The notes below the pieces were generated by a model. The model saw only the letters and a list, made by a program, of their open reading frames with translations. It was not told the DNA's origin and did no database searches. A stretch of 64,000 nt of DNA from Bacillota bacterium (GTDB lineage: Bacteria; Bacillota; Clostridia; Peptostreptococcales; Anaerovoracaceae): NCBI GenBank assembly GCA_017405645.1, contig JAFQZZ010000022.1, positions 1-64,000 of the forward strand, written 5' to 3'. The translations under genes were made by a program, and so were the position numbers. Below are positions 18,048 to 27,592 of the stretch, piece after piece; the stretch's first letter is position 1; every line of letters starts with the position of its first letter.

Positions 18048-19562
18048 TTAATCTCCAAGAAACAGCATTTCGACTCCGGAGAGTTTTTCGACGGTCTGCC
18101 GGTTGTAGTAATAATCCAGTACTTCCGCCCATTGGTCCTTTGTGCCGCCGAATTCGATGGTTTTCAGATTCGGCATTTGTTCCAGGGAATCATTGATATA
18201 CTCGATCCCAACCGGAAGATAAACTATTTCCACTCCGGTGCACCCCTCGTAACCGTTCAGCGAAGAGATGCTCTTCATCCCTTCCGGAAACCGGATCTCT
18301 GTCAGCCCGCTGCACTGATAAAAAGCAAATTTACCGACTTTCCCGATGCCCTCCGGCAGGGTCAGCACGCCCGTCTTCCCCTGCGGCACCAGCAACAGGT
18401 CGCCCCGGTCCACATCGATCAGGCAATCATCGTGTGCAATGAAATGAGGGTTTTCTTCGCTGACGGTGATGTGTTTCAGCATCGGACAATACCGAAACTC
18501 CTCTCCGAATACCGGATAGTATCTGGCGATCCCGACGGCTGTAACTGTCGGCTCCGGATCCGGCAGATAGAAATCCCGTCCGAAATGGATGGCTTCCAGT
18601 GAATCACATCCGATAAAGCTTCCCTTGAAAATCATGCCCGGAAGCGCACCTTCACCCAGAGACTCCAGGCTGGCGGGGAAACTGACGGATTTCAGTTTCG
18701 GGCATTCCGCAAAAGCTTCCTTGCCTACAGTTTTCACGCCTTCCGGAATCACAACGGCTTCCAGTTCTGCGCATCTGAATGCACAGCGTCCGGATAATTC
18801 TTCCGTTCCATCTTTCACGGTAAAAATCCCTTTCATATCCTCCGGGATCCGGTACAGGGTCTTCCCGTCCCGGGAATAAAAGGCTCCGTCCTCCGCCGGT
18901 ACATAAGACTCTTTTTTATAAAACCGGCTGATCACCGCCGCCACTTGGGCTCTTGTGGCGTCGCCCCTGGGCATCAGCTTCCGGTTATCTCCATTCAGGA
19001 TGCCGTTCTGCACCGCCCAGAGTGCCGGCTGCAGGGCATATTCGCTGACGTCGCCTCCGTCACTGCAGTACCCGGACAATTCATCCCGGAGTTCAGCGGC
19101 TCCCCTTGCCACGTCCGCGGGAAGACCCGCCTTTTGCTTTTCCATTTGCACATACCGATAGATGATCGTGGCCAATTGTTCCCGGGTGATGGGCGCCATC
19201 GGTGAGAAGGTGGTGTCGGAAGTGCCGTTGACGATTCCCTGCTGCGCAGCCCATCCGACCGCATCCGCATACCAGGCGTCCGCATCCACGTCGGCAAAGG
19301 ACGAAGCCGGCGCGGAAGGGTCCCCCTCCATCCGGTGCAGCACCGTTACCAGCATCCCCCGGGTAAAGGTCCCCTGCGGGTCGAAGCGGGTTTCCGACAC
19401 TCCTTTCATCAAGCCGTTTTCACATACATATCCCACGTCCGCCGCAAACCAGTCCGAATCCTTCACATCCGTGAATGCCGGCACGTCTGCGGCAAACCCG
19501 CAGACTCCGCTGACGATCATCATCCCGGACAGGAGTCCCGCGGCAATTGCTTTCTTCAACAT
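18048..19562 (-). CDS. Secreted surface protein with SLH domains and BspA-type leucine-rich repeats
   Basis: The 504-residue protein begins with a signal peptide (MLKKAIAAGLLSGMMIVSGVCGFAA). Three SLH repeats follow (about 28-75, 88-135 and 165-215), recognisable from FTDVKDSDWFAADVGYVCENGLMKG, FADVDADAWYADAVGWAAQQGIVNG and ALWAVQNGILNG; they should bind secondary cell-wall polymer and hold the protein in the S-layer. The rest is made of LRR_5/BspA-type repeats (CAFRCAELEAVVIPEGVKTVGKEAFAECPKL, FAFYQCSGLTEIRFPEGM), often used for adhesion. No enzyme domain is visible. AAAGGGGGATAAAA precedes the ATG, and a TATAAT lies at 19619-19624. Confidence 0.88.
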   Translation of the reverse strand: MLKKAIAAGLLSGMMIVSGVCGFAADVPAFTDVKDSDWFAADVGYVCENGLMKGVSETRFDPQGTFTRGMLVTVLHRMEGDPSAPASSFADVDADAWYADAVGWAAQQGIVNGTSDTTFSPMAPITREQLATIIYRYVQMEKQKAGLPADVARGAAELRDELSGYCSDGGDVSEYALQPALWAVQNGILNGDNRKLMPRGDATRAQVAAVISRFYKKESYVPAEDGAFYSRDGKTLYRIPEDMKGIFTVKDGTEELSGRCAFRCAELEAVVIPEGVKTVGKEAFAECPKLKSVSFPASLESLGEGALPGMIFKGSFIGCDSLEAIHFGRDFYLPDPEPTVTAVGIARYYPVFGEEFRYCPMLKHITVSEENPHFIAHDDCLIDVDRGDLLLVPQGKTGVLTLPEGIGKVGKFAFYQCSGLTEIRFPEGMKSISSLNGYEGCTGVEIVYLPVGIEYINDSLEQMPNLKTIEFGGTKDQWAEVLDYYYNRQTVEKLSGVEMLFLGD

Positions 19563-19717
19563 TTTTATCCCCCTTTGACTCTATATCCAGCGCTTTCGTT
19601 CTATGTTTCTATAAGCATATTATACTCCGTATTACTCTCCCCTGAATTGCAGTTCTATTTCTATAGTATTACGATTTTGTTACTTTCCACTCCCATCGCA
19701 TCCCATGCAATAGAAAA

Positions 19718-19741
19718 CCCCCGCGGGTTTTCCCGCAGGGG
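19718..19741 (-). terminator. Terminator of the histidine-kinase-like gene
   Basis: CCCCTGCGGG-AAAA-CCCGCGGGGG (one mismatch in ten pairs) followed by TTTTCTA on the minus strand, 33 nt after the stop at 19774. Confidence 0.8.
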
Positions 19742-19773
19742 TCGTTCAAATCGATTGTTCGGGGGTCGGCCCT

Positions 19774-21429
19774 TTACAGGTCGTCCCATTCGTCGTCGTC
19801 TTCCTCTTCCGGCTTGATCCCCAGCTCTTTCAGGATCTCGGCCTGGAGTTCCTTCAGGGCCGCTTCCCGCTCTTCCGCGTCCAGGAAATCCTGGGCCTGG
19901 TCCGGCTGGATGATGTTGTCGCCTTCTTTGACCACGAATTCTTCGGAATAGGGGATCCTCGGTTCGGTGATCTCCACCCCTTCCGGCGTGGGTGCACCTT
20001 CAAAACTCTCCTGAGGACTCCGATTCGCATCCAGCGCTTCCGCCGCTTCCGGCGTCACGTTGTCCGCTGCTTCCTCCCAGGCTTCCCGGGTTTCCGCCGT
20101 ATTTTCCACGGCCTCTTCCGGGTCCGCGGGACCCTGGGGAGCCGCTTCTTCCGCCGGTTCAGGCGTTTCTTTTTCTTCCGGAGCCGCCGGTGCTTCCGCT
20201 TCCTCTGCCGGAGCTGCCGGTTCAGGCGCTTCTGCCGCCGCCGTTTCTTCCGTGATCTTCGGGATCTGGATGGTATCCGCCGAGGTTTCCTTTTCCGGAA
20301 TCTCTGCCATGGCCGATGCCACGGCCGCCGCTGCCGGTGCCGCGGCTTTCTTCGCGGGCGCCGCCGGCGCGGACTTCCGCCGCCACTTTCTCTTCTTCCG
20401 GCCGCGTCTGCTGACCCGAACGTCTTCTTCCGGTTCGCCGGCGTTCTCTTCCGGCGGGATCACCGGTTCCATAGCCAGCTTCACCAATGTGCCGGAGCCC
20501 GGTGTGGACAGTACGGTCAGGGTCTGCCCCAGCTGTTCCGCCAGCCGGATGCAGGTGGTCAGGCCGATGCCGCCCCGGGAGCCGGAACCTTTCCGTCCCT
20601 TCGGCGCCGGATCCTCCAGGATCTCCTCCAGTTCCTCCGGTTTCATGCCGATGCCGGTGTCCCGGACGCACAGAACACCCGGTTCTTCAAAGTAAATGGT
20701 GATCTCGCCGATGTTGGTGAATTTCAGCGCATTGGAAACCAGCTGTTCCAGTATGAACTGCAGACACTTCTCGTCCGTATTGACTTTTCCGGGAGAAGGA
20801 CTGATCTTCAGTTTCAGTTTACGCCGGGCGGCCTGAAGGGCAAACTTCTCGGCTACCCGCCGGATGATCGGATCCGGATCGGTTTCCTTGATAAAGAAAT
20901 CCCCGTCCTGGGCATTCATCCGGGAGTGATAGGAGACCATATCCACATAATGCTCCAGGCTCTGAAGGTCTTCCATCAGCGCCGCGGGAGGCGTGCCGAT
21001 GTTCTTCAGCGTCAGCCGGATCGCCGAAATGGAGGACCGGACCCGCCGGGTCCACTGGGACAGGTATTTCCGCTCCGCAGCCCGCTGGCGGTTCTGTTCC
21101 GCCACCAGCCGGCGCCGGTCCGTTCCCAGCCGCTTGAAAGCCTGGTAGTAGGCTTCCGTCATCTGGTCCCCGGCATCCCACAGGGCGTCCTCCGGGTGCT
21201 CCGGATCCTGCTCTTCCAGCCGTTCCTGGAGTTTATCCACCTTCCGGCTGTGGACGAGGCCCGAGAGCAGCAGCCCCAGGAAATCCAGGGCCAGGCCGAT
21301 CCCCGCCGCATACAGGGCATATATCATGGGAAACGGATGGACATAGATCACCGCCACCGCTGCCAGTACTGCCAGAGCGACGATCATCATCCATGTCACC
21401 AGTTTTCGTTTTCTTAAATAATCTCCCAT
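19774..21429 (-). CDS. Histidine-kinase-like membrane protein lacking the phospho-acceptor histidine
   Basis: This 551-residue protein has two transmembrane helices (about 11-30 and 35-57) with almost no extracellular loop, as in intramembrane-sensing kinases of the BceS type. The dimerisation helix reads WTRRVRSSISAIRL (residues 126-139) where the family has W-x-H-Q-I-K-T-P; the phosphorylated His is Arg128 here. The ATPase domain looks intact: N-box EQLVSNALKF, G1 VRDTGIGM and G2 GSRGGIGL. After it comes a basic stretch (RRGRKKRKWRRK) and a long Ala/Pro/Glu-rich, probably disordered tail ending in acidic EEEDDDEWDDL. No response regulator gene is adjacent. It may be an ATP-binding pseudokinase or scaffold. 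Confidence 0.8.
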   Translation of the reverse strand: MGDYLRKRKLVTWMMIVALAVLAAVAVIYVHPFPMIYALYAAGIGLALDFLGLLLSGLVHSRKVDKLQERLEEQDPEHPEDALWDAGDQMTEAYYQAFKRLGTDRRRLVAEQNRQRAAERKYLSQWTRRVRSSISAIRLTLKNIGTPPAALMEDLQSLEHYVDMVSYHSRMNAQDGDFFIKETDPDPIIRRVAEKFALQAARRKLKLKISPSPGKVNTDEKCLQFILEQLVSNALKFTNIGEITIYFEEPGVLCVRDTGIGMKPEELEEILEDPAPKGRKGSGSRGGIGLTTCIRLAEQLGQTLTVLSTPGSGTLVKLAMEPVIPPEENAGEPEEDVRVSRRGRKKRKWRRKSAPAAPAKKAAAPAAAAVASAMAEIPEKETSADTIQIPKITEETAAAEAPEPAAPAEEAEAPAAPEEKETPEPAEEAAPQGPADPEEAVENTAETREAWEEAADNVTPEAAEALDANRSPQESFEGAPTPEGVEITEPRIPYSEEFVVKEGDNIIQPDQAQDFLDAEEREAALKELQAEILKELGIKPEEEDDDEWDDL

Positions 21430-21453
21430 AATCCTTCACTCATTTCATTTTAC

Positions 21454-21485
21454 AAAAGCAGGCGGACTTCCACCCGCCTGCTTTT
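21454..21485 (-). terminator. Terminator of the EF-G-like gene
   Basis: A perfect 12-bp stem AAAAGCAGGCGG/CCGCCTGCTTTT just after the stop at 21498, with a T-run on the descending arm and TTTTGTAAAA following on the minus strand. Confidence 0.85.
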
Positions 21486-21497
21486 AAATCCATGGAA

Positions 21498-23423
21498 TTA
21501 CTCCTGTTCCGCCTGGTATTCCTTGATGATCTTGTCCGCCAGGTTTGCAGGCACTTCTTCGTAGCGCTCGAATCTCATTTCGAAGCTTCCTCTTGCCTGA
21601 GTCATGGACCGCAGGACGATCGCATAGTCGAAGAGTTCCGCCTGAGGCGCTTCCGCCACCAGCTTCTGTCCGCCGCCGGTCTGGGGTTCCATGCCCAGGA
21701 TCTTGCCTCTTCTCTTGTTCATGTCGCCCATAACGTCGCCCATGTATTCATCCGGCACGACGATGTCCAGGTGCATCACCGGCTCCAGCAGGCAGGGTTT
21801 CGCTTCCACGATACCTTTCTTGAATGCCAGGGAAGCCGCGATCTTGAAGGCCATTTCGTTGGAGTCTACATCGTGGTAGGAACCGTCGTAGAGAACAGCC
21901 TTGACGTTTACTACCTTGCAGCCGGCCAGCGGGCCCTTCTGCATGGATTCGATCAGGCCTTTTTCGATGGCCGGTACGTAGTTCTTCGGAATGGAACCGC
22001 CGAAGAGTTCTTCGGAGAATTCGAATTCTTCCTGGGACGGGCTGAAGCGGATGTGCACGTCGCCGTACTGGCCGGCGCCGCCGGTCTGCTTCTTGTGCTT
22101 GCCCTGTACGTCGGACTGGCCTTTGATGGTTTCTCTGTAAGCGATCTTCTGAGGAACGCTCTGGACCTCTACGCCGAATTTATCTTTCAGTTTGGATGTG
22201 ACGATGTTCAGCTGGATCTCGCCCTGGCCGCCCAGCAGCGTCTGACGGGTCTCCACGTTTCTTTCCAGACGGAAGGACGGATCTTCTTCCATCAGCTTCT
22301 GCAGGCCGGAACCGACCTTTTCGTCGTCGCCCTTGTTCTTGGGTTCGATGGCCAGGAACAGAGCCGGCTGCGGGAAGTGCACGCCCGGCAGTTCAACGGC
22401 GCTGCCCTTTTCGCTTAAGGTGTCGCCGGTCTTCGCATACTGCAGTTTGGCGATGGCCACGATGTCACCGGCCGGTGCGGAAGGACAATCTTCCTGCGTC
22501 TTGCCTCTCATATAGAAGATGGAGCTGATCTTTTCGGATTTCTCCGCTCTCGCGTTGTACAGTTCGATGCCGGTGCCCAGTTTGCCTGAAATTACCTTCA
22601 CCAGGGAGATCTTGCCCAGGAAGGGGTCGGCGATGGTCTTGAAGATGAAGCCGATGGGCTTGCCGTTCGGATCCTGCGGGATCTCTTCGCCGTCCACGGT
22701 TTTGTACGGAGCGTGGTCGGAAGCCTTCGGAACGAACTTCACGATGGCGTCCAGCACTTCCTCAACGCCTTCGCCCTTCACGGAAGAGCACTGCAGGATC
22801 GGAACGATGTTCCCTTCCCGGAAGCCGTTCATCATGCCGCGGTTGTATTCTTCTTCGGTGAACTCTTCGCCTTCGAAGTATTTTTCCATCAATTCTTCAT
22901 CGGATTCGGCGATGGCTTCCATCAGCGCGTCTTCGTCATCCAGCGTTACCACGGAAGTGCCGAATTTATCTTTCAGAGACTCGATGACCGCATCGATGTC
23001 TACGTTTTCCTTGTCAGTCTTGGACAGCACGAACATTCTCGGCATATCGAACTGCTTGCAGGAGTTCCATGCCTTTTCCGTTCCGACCTGGATGCCGGAA
23101 GAAGCGTCCACCAGGATCGCCGCCGCGTCTACCGCAGCCATGGCGGAATTGACTTCACCCACGAAATCAAAGAAACCCGGAGTGTCCACGAAGTTGATCT
23201 TGACTTTATTGTACTCCACCGGTACCAACGCAGCGGAGATGGAATATCCCTTTTCGATCTCCATCTTGTCGTAGTCGGATACGGTGTTGCCGTCTTCGAC
23301 CTTACCCATTCTGCTGAGGACGCCGGTCTTCAGTAAAGCTGCTTCCAGGAAAGTGGTCTTTCCGCAGCCGCCGTGACCCAGGAGCGCAATGTTTCTGATA
23401 CTGTCAGCGTTATAGCCTTTCAT
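21498..23423 (-). CDS. Elongation factor G-like GTPase (FusA2-type paralogue)
   Basis: The 641-residue protein has the EF-G domain order (G domain, domain II near 265-350, domains III-V to the end) but with altered GTPase motifs: P-loop GHGGCGKTT in place of AHIDAGKTT, switch I KGYSISAAL in place of RGITI, G3 VDTPGF intact, and G4 LSKTD in place of NKMD. These changes mark the EF-G-like paralogue group, whose role is uncertain, rather than the main translocase. It is shorter than EF-G (about 690). It has its own promoter and terminator. AGGAGGAATCTCAATT precedes the ATG. Confidence 0.85.
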   Translation of the reverse strand: MKGYNADSIRNIALLGHGGCGKTTFLEAALLKTGVLSRMGKVEDGNTVSDYDKMEIEKGYSISAALVPVEYNKVKINFVDTPGFFDFVGEVNSAMAAVDAAAILVDASSGIQVGTEKAWNSCKQFDMPRMFVLSKTDKENVDIDAVIESLKDKFGTSVVTLDDEDALMEAIAESDEELMEKYFEGEEFTEEEYNRGMMNGFREGNIVPILQCSSVKGEGVEEVLDAIVKFVPKASDHAPYKTVDGEEIPQDPNGKPIGFIFKTIADPFLGKISLVKVISGKLGTGIELYNARAEKSEKISSIFYMRGKTQEDCPSAPAGDIVAIAKLQYAKTGDTLSEKGSAVELPGVHFPQPALFLAIEPKNKGDDEKVGSGLQKLMEEDPSFRLERNVETRQTLLGGQGEIQLNIVTSKLKDKFGVEVQSVPQKIAYRETIKGQSDVQGKHKKQTGGAGQYGDVHIRFSPSQEEFEFSEELFGGSIPKNYVPAIEKGLIESMQKGPLAGCKVVNVKAVLYDGSYHDVDSNEMAFKIAASLAFKKGIVEAKPCLLEPVMHLDIVVPDEYMGDVMGDMNKRRGKILGMEPQTGGGQKLVAEAPQAELFDYAIVLRSMTQARGSFEMRFERYEEVPANLADKIIKEYQAEQE

Positions 23424-23485
23424 AATTGAGATTCCTCCTATATATTTATTTCATTATGTCCATCTTTGAAAAAGTACACTCATAC

Positions 23486-23514
23486 ATTATACCATCTAAA
23501 CCCGTCATCGACAA
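23486..23514 (-). promoter_or_regulatory. Promoter of the EF-G-like gene
   Basis: On the minus strand TTGTCG (23509-23514) and an extended -10 TGGTATAAT (TATAAT at 23486-23491) are 17 nt apart, 63 nt before the start codon. Confidence 0.7.
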
Positions 23515-23542
23515 CAATCTTTTCCGCCGGAAACGCTAAAAA

Positions 23543-23569
23543 ATCCCCGGAATTTTTGCTTCCGGGGAT
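23543..23569 (-). terminator. Terminator of asnS
   Basis: ATCCCCGGAA/TTCCGGGGAT, a perfect 10-bp stem with a 7-nt loop followed by TTTTTAG on the minus strand, 15 nt after the asnS stop. Confidence 0.88.
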
Positions 23570-23584
23570 CTGTCGCAGTTTTTT

Positions 23585-24979
23585 TTAGAATTCCGCCGTT
23601 TTCGGTGTTCTCGGGAAGGGCAGCACGTCCCGGATGTTCTGCATGCCGGTGATGTACATGATGATCCGCTCGAAGCCCAGACCGTAGCCGGAATGCTTCA
23701 CGCCGCCGTATTTTCTCAGCTCCAGGTACCACCAGTAATCCTTTTGGTCCAGACCCATCTCGTCCATCCGGCGCGTGAGGACGTCGTAGCGCTCCTCTCT
23801 CTGGGAGCCGCCGATGATCTCGCCCACGCCCGGCACCAGCAGGTCGCAGGCCGCCACGGTCTTTCCGTCGTCATTGAGCCGCATGTAGAAGGCCTTGATG
23901 TCCTTCGGGTAATCGGTGACGAAGACCGGCTTTTGGAAGATCTCCTCCGTGATGTACCGTTCGTGCTCCGTCTGCAGGTCGATGCCCCATTCCACCGGAT
24001 ACTGGAACTCCCGGTCCGCCTTCAGCAGCAGGTCGATGGCTTCCGTGTAGGTGATGCGGGCAAAGTCCGATTCCACGATATTGTTCAGCCGCTCCAGCAG
24101 GCCCTTGTCGATGAAGTTGTTGAAGAACTGCATCTCCTCCGGCGCATTCTCCAGGACGAAGCGGATGATGTACTTGATCATGTCTTCGGCAATGTTCATG
24201 TTGTCATTCAGGTCCGCAAAGGCGAATTCCGGCTCGATCATCCAGAACTCGGAGGCGTGCCGGGCCGTGTTGGAATTCTCCGCCCGGAAGGTGGGGCCGA
24301 AGGTATAGACGTTCCGGAAGGCCAGGGCGAAGATCTCCGCCTCCAGCTGGCCGGATACGGTCAGGTTGGTCTCCTTGCCGAAGAAGTCCTGGGCATAGTC
24401 GATGGAACCGTCTTCCTTTTTGGGGACGTCGTTCAGATCCAGGGTCGTGACCCGGAACATTTCGCCGGCGCCCTCCGCGTCGCTGCCCGTGATGATCGGG
24501 GTGTGGACGTATACGCAGTCCCGCTCCTGGAAGAACTTGTGGATGGCGTAGGCCACCAGGGAGCGCACCCGGAACACCGCCGAGAAGGTGTTGCTTCTAG
24601 GTCTTAAGTGGGCGATCTCCCGCAGGAATTCCATGCTGTGGCGTTTCTTCTGCAGGGGATAATCCGGATCGGAGTCCGCTTCGATCACGATTTCCTTCGC
24701 CTTGATCTCAAAAGGCTGCTTCGCCTCCGGGGTCAGGGCCAGGGTGCCCCGCACCATCAGGGCCGCCGAGATCGGCGCCTTGGAGATTTCCGCGAAATTA
24801 TCGATGATGTCCTTTTCATAGACCACCTGGATGGATTTGAAAAAGGTCCCGTCGTTGAGTTCGATGAAGCCGAATTTATTGGAGGCGCGGTTGGTACGGA
24901 TCCAGCCCCGCACGGTCACCTCTTTTTCGGCGTATTCTTCTGTGTTTCTGAAAATCTGTCTGATTTGGATGTCTTTCAT
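23585..24979 (-). CDS. asnS: Asparagine--tRNA ligase
   Basis: The 464-residue class IIb synthetase begins with an OB-fold anticodon-binding domain ([29 protein letters not shown]) and continues with the catalytic core: motif 2 [27 protein letters not shown] and motif 3 [29 protein letters not shown]. The Asn-type specificity is supported by overall length and by [21 protein letters not shown]. It lies 37 nt downstream of the C11 protease gene; no promoter is obvious in that gap, so the two may be co-transcribed. Confidence 0.95.
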   Translation of the reverse strand: MKDIQIRQIFRNTEEYAEKEVTVRGWIRTNRASNKFGFIELNDGTFFKSIQVVYEKDIIDNFAEISKAPISAALMVRGTLALTPEAKQPFEIKAKEIVIEADSDPDYPLQKKRHSMEFLREIAHLRPRSNTFSAVFRVRSLVAYAIHKFFQERDCVYVHTPIITGSDAEGAGEMFRVTTLDLNDVPKKEDGSIDYAQDFFGKETNLTVSGQLEAEIFALAFRNVYTFGPTFRAENSNTARHASEFWMIEPEFAFADLNDNMNIAEDMIKYIIRFVLENAPEEMQFFNNFIDKGLLERLNNIVESDFARITYTEAIDLLLKADREFQYPVEWGIDLQTEHERYITEEIFQKPVFVTDYPKDIKAFYMRLNDDGKTVAACDLLVPGVGEIIGGSQREERYDVLTRRMDEMGLDQKDYWWYLELRKYGGVKHSGYGLGFERIIMYITGMQNIRDVLPFPRTPKTAEF

Positions 24980-25016
24980 ATAAATGTCTTCTTTCTGTAA
25001 ACTGATGTATTCTGCC

Positions 25017-27473
25017 CTACAGGCTCAGCGCCGGCGACCAGTAATCCTGTCCGTAGATGTCCGTGAACCGGTAGGCGATCTTCACCTTGCCCTGGCCCAC
25101 GCTGACGTTGCGGATGGTGATGTTCGACGGGTCGCTGACGGTGATCGGGTTCCCCAGGTCGTAGTTGTCCTGGAAGTCGCCGCTGTAGGAATAGTAGTCG
25201 CAGAGGAACTGCAGCTTGTCCCCGGCGGAAAGGCTCGACAGGTTCTTGCCCTCCACTTCGGTGACGGTGTCGTCATAATCGTAGCTGACGCCGGCCACAT
25301 AGCCCTCTTCGTTCTGATCGTCGAAGGTCAGGATCAGGTTGACCCGTTCCCCGTTGAGCATCGCCGGCACATATCCGGTAATGCTGTACTTGTCGTTGCC
25401 GAATTCAATGGTCTCGGTGTGGTAGTAGGAAACGATCTCCCCGTTGAGGCTCAGCCAGGTCTTTTCCAGGTTCGGCAGGAGGTTGCCTTCCTCGTCGAAG
25501 TCGTAGATGTTGTCCAGCCCCAGGTCGATGTAGCCTTCGCCGTCATCGTAGAACATGCCCATGTCCACGCTCTGGACCAGTTCCCACTGGTCTTCGCTGA
25601 GGGTGATGCAGGTGTTCCCGTCGGCGTTTTCGGTCCAGTTCAGGTCATCGATATCCAGCAGGTTGTCCCCGATGTAGGCCGCCACGTCTTTCGGGTCCAG
25701 TCCGCTCTCGCTCATGAAACTCATGTTCCGGCCGTTCAGCCCCAGGCTCAGCAGGTTGCCCAGGCTGGAAATGTCCACGCCGCCGGAACCGGAGGAGTAT
25801 CCGCCGCCGTTCATCAGCGCGCCGATGAGCTGCTGCATATCGGAACTGCTCATGCCGGAGCTGCTCTGGGAGCTGCCGTAGGAACCGCCCAGCAGGGAAC
25901 TCAGCGGATTCGAAGAGCCGGTAGAGACCGCATGGCCGCTGACGCCCATGGTGGCGAATTTCTTCAGGCAGGAGGTATATTCCTTGTCCATGCCGATGGA
26001 GTCATAGATCTTGGAGATCGTGTCCACCTTATTGACTTTATTATACGGGAAGAAAATGGACAGGCCGTAAGCATTGGAGGTGCTGCTGGAGATCCGGTTG
26101 TACTTGATGGCATTCAGCAGCGTCTGGGCCAGGTCCTTGCTTTTTTCGGTGTTCAGGTTCTTGGCGAAGTGCACCAGGTCGATCTGGTCGATGCCGGTGC
26201 TGCGGGCGAACTCCTTGCTGCTGGTGCGGGCATTGGCCACCGTCTTATACTGGCCGTTGCTGATCATGTCCCCGGTATCCGAGGAGAAGGCGCTCAGCTT
26301 GGAAGGCAGAGTCTGCCCCAGTTCCGCCAGGTCGATGACGGATAGGGTGGTGGACTGGCCCCTGCAGTTCTTGGCGCACTGGGCGGTGAAGTCATCCACG
26401 ATGTTCTTCCCGATCTCCAGAGTCGGCATGGAGGGGTTCTGGGAAAGCTTCGCCAGCCAGTTGGTGTAGTACCAGCCGATGCCCGGCTCCGTTTCTTCGC
26501 TGGCGATCATGTAGTCCGCGTATTTGCTCAGCATCAGGGCGTTCTCCGCCGTGGCCATCAGGCAGGTATCAAAGCCGATGAAGTCAAACTGCATGCCGGA
26601 AGACTTCAGGGCCTGGTTGATCCCTTCCAGGGTCATGGAGCCGCTGCTGGCGTATTTTTCGTCATAGCCGTAGCCGGTGATGGAGCCGCCGCCATGGTCC
26701 CAGAAGATCAGGTCCATCCGGTTGGCCGGGAAGTTCTGCTTCCCCCAGTTCAGGAAGGTCTGAAGGGACCGGATGTCCGTCATGGCGTAGTTCCCGGCAT
26801 TGCTGACCAGGCATTTGATGTTTCCGTTCTGGATCTGGTAGATCTGGTTGGTCTTGTTGCTCATGACGTTGTTGCGCCACTGCCGGCAGCCGCCGGTGTA
26901 GACCACCAGGTTGATATTGCTGCCCGCCGACGCCTGGATCATTTCATTCAGGTCGTTGGTGGCCATGCCGGAACGGGATTCCAGGTCCGCCCCGCACATA
27001 TATACCAGGATGGTATTGGTGTCTTTGCCGTTGCCGTAGATGGTGGTGAACCGGTCCCGGGCCTCCGACGCCACCTGGGTGTTCAGGGTGCCGTCGTTGG
27101 ACTCCGATGCGGTCCAGGCGCTGGATACGCCGCTGCCGGAGTTCAGCATGCTCTGCAGGTCGCTGATGTCGATGCTGCCGCTGCTGCTTCCGCTTCCGCC
27201 GCCGCCTCCGAAGAGGCCGCTGCCCAGGGCGCCGCCGCCCCCGATAAGGGCCAGTACGGCAATGATGATAATGGGCAGGCATCCGAGCCCGCCGCCGCCG
27301 CGCTTGCCGCCGCTGCCGGATCCGCCGCCGTCGAAACCGCCGGACTGTCCGGATCCCTGTCCGAACATGCTGCCGCTGCCCACCGGGCCGCTGCCGTGTC
27401 CGCTGCCGGTTTTATGAACTCCGCTTCCGCCGCCGGAAGTGAAGGTCTTTCTTCCTCTTGGTCTGTTTTGCAT
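25017..27473 (-). CDS. Membrane-attached clostripain-family (C11) cysteine protease
   Basis: The 818-residue protein has a very Gly/Ser-rich N-terminus (residues 1-62), one transmembrane helix ([21 protein letters not shown], about 64-84), another Gly/Ser linker, then a peptidase C11 domain. The catalytic dyad is visible as the His in [16 protein letters not shown] and the Cys in [36 protein letters not shown] starts the domain. C11 enzymes usually cleave after Arg or Lys. A beta-rich C-terminal part (about 600-818) is not recognised. The domain should face outward. GGGAGGGAATT precedes the ATG. Substrate is unknown. Confidence 0.85.
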   Translation of the reverse strand: MQNRPRGRKTFTSGGGSGVHKTGSGHGSGPVGSGSMFGQGSGQSGGFDGGGSGSGGKRGGGGLGCLPIIIIAVLALIGGGGALGSGLFGGGGGSGSSSGSIDISDLQSMLNSGSGVSSAWTASESNDGTLNTQVASEARDRFTTIYGNGKDTNTILVYMCGADLESRSGMATNDLNEMIQASAGSNINLVVYTGGCRQWRNNVMSNKTNQIYQIQNGNIKCLVSNAGNYAMTDIRSLQTFLNWGKQNFPANRMDLIFWDHGGGSITGYGYDEKYASSGSMTLEGINQALKSSGMQFDFIGFDTCLMATAENALMLSKYADYMIASEETEPGIGWYYTNWLAKLSQNPSMPTLEIGKNIVDDFTAQCAKNCRGQSTTLSVIDLAELGQTLPSKLSAFSSDTGDMISNGQYKTVANARTSSKEFARSTGIDQIDLVHFAKNLNTEKSKDLAQTLLNAIKYNRISSSTSNAYGLSIFFPYNKVNKVDTISKIYDSIGMDKEYTSCLKKFATMGVSGHAVSTGSSNPLSSLLGGSYGSSQSSSGMSSSDMQQLIGALMNGGGYSSGSGGVDISSLGNLLSLGLNGRNMSFMSESGLDPKDVAAYIGDNLLDIDDLNWTENADGNTCITLSEDQWELVQSVDMGMFYDDGEGYIDLGLDNIYDFDEEGNLLPNLEKTWLSLNGEIVSYYHTETIEFGNDKYSITGYVPAMLNGERVNLILTFDDQNEEGYVAGVSYDYDDTVTEVEGKNLSSLSAGDKLQFLCDYYSYSGDFQDNYDLGNPITVSDPSNITIRNVSVGQGKVKIAYRFTDIYGQDYWSPALSL

Positions 27474-27545
27474 AATTCCCTCCCGTGTTTGTTACTATGC
27501 TACCGTATACTCCTATTTTACCACCTGTTCGGGCAAACAAAAAGA

Positions 27546-27572
27546 CCCTTATGCAGAAAAACTGCAGAAGGG
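27546..27572 (-). terminator. Terminator of the CoA-transferase gene
   Basis: CCCTTCTGCAG-TTTTT-CTGCATAAGGG (one mismatch) followed by TCTTTTTGTTTG on the minus strand, 20 nt after the stop at 27593. Confidence 0.85.
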
Positions 27573-27592
27573 CCGGTATGGTTTTTCTCCTC

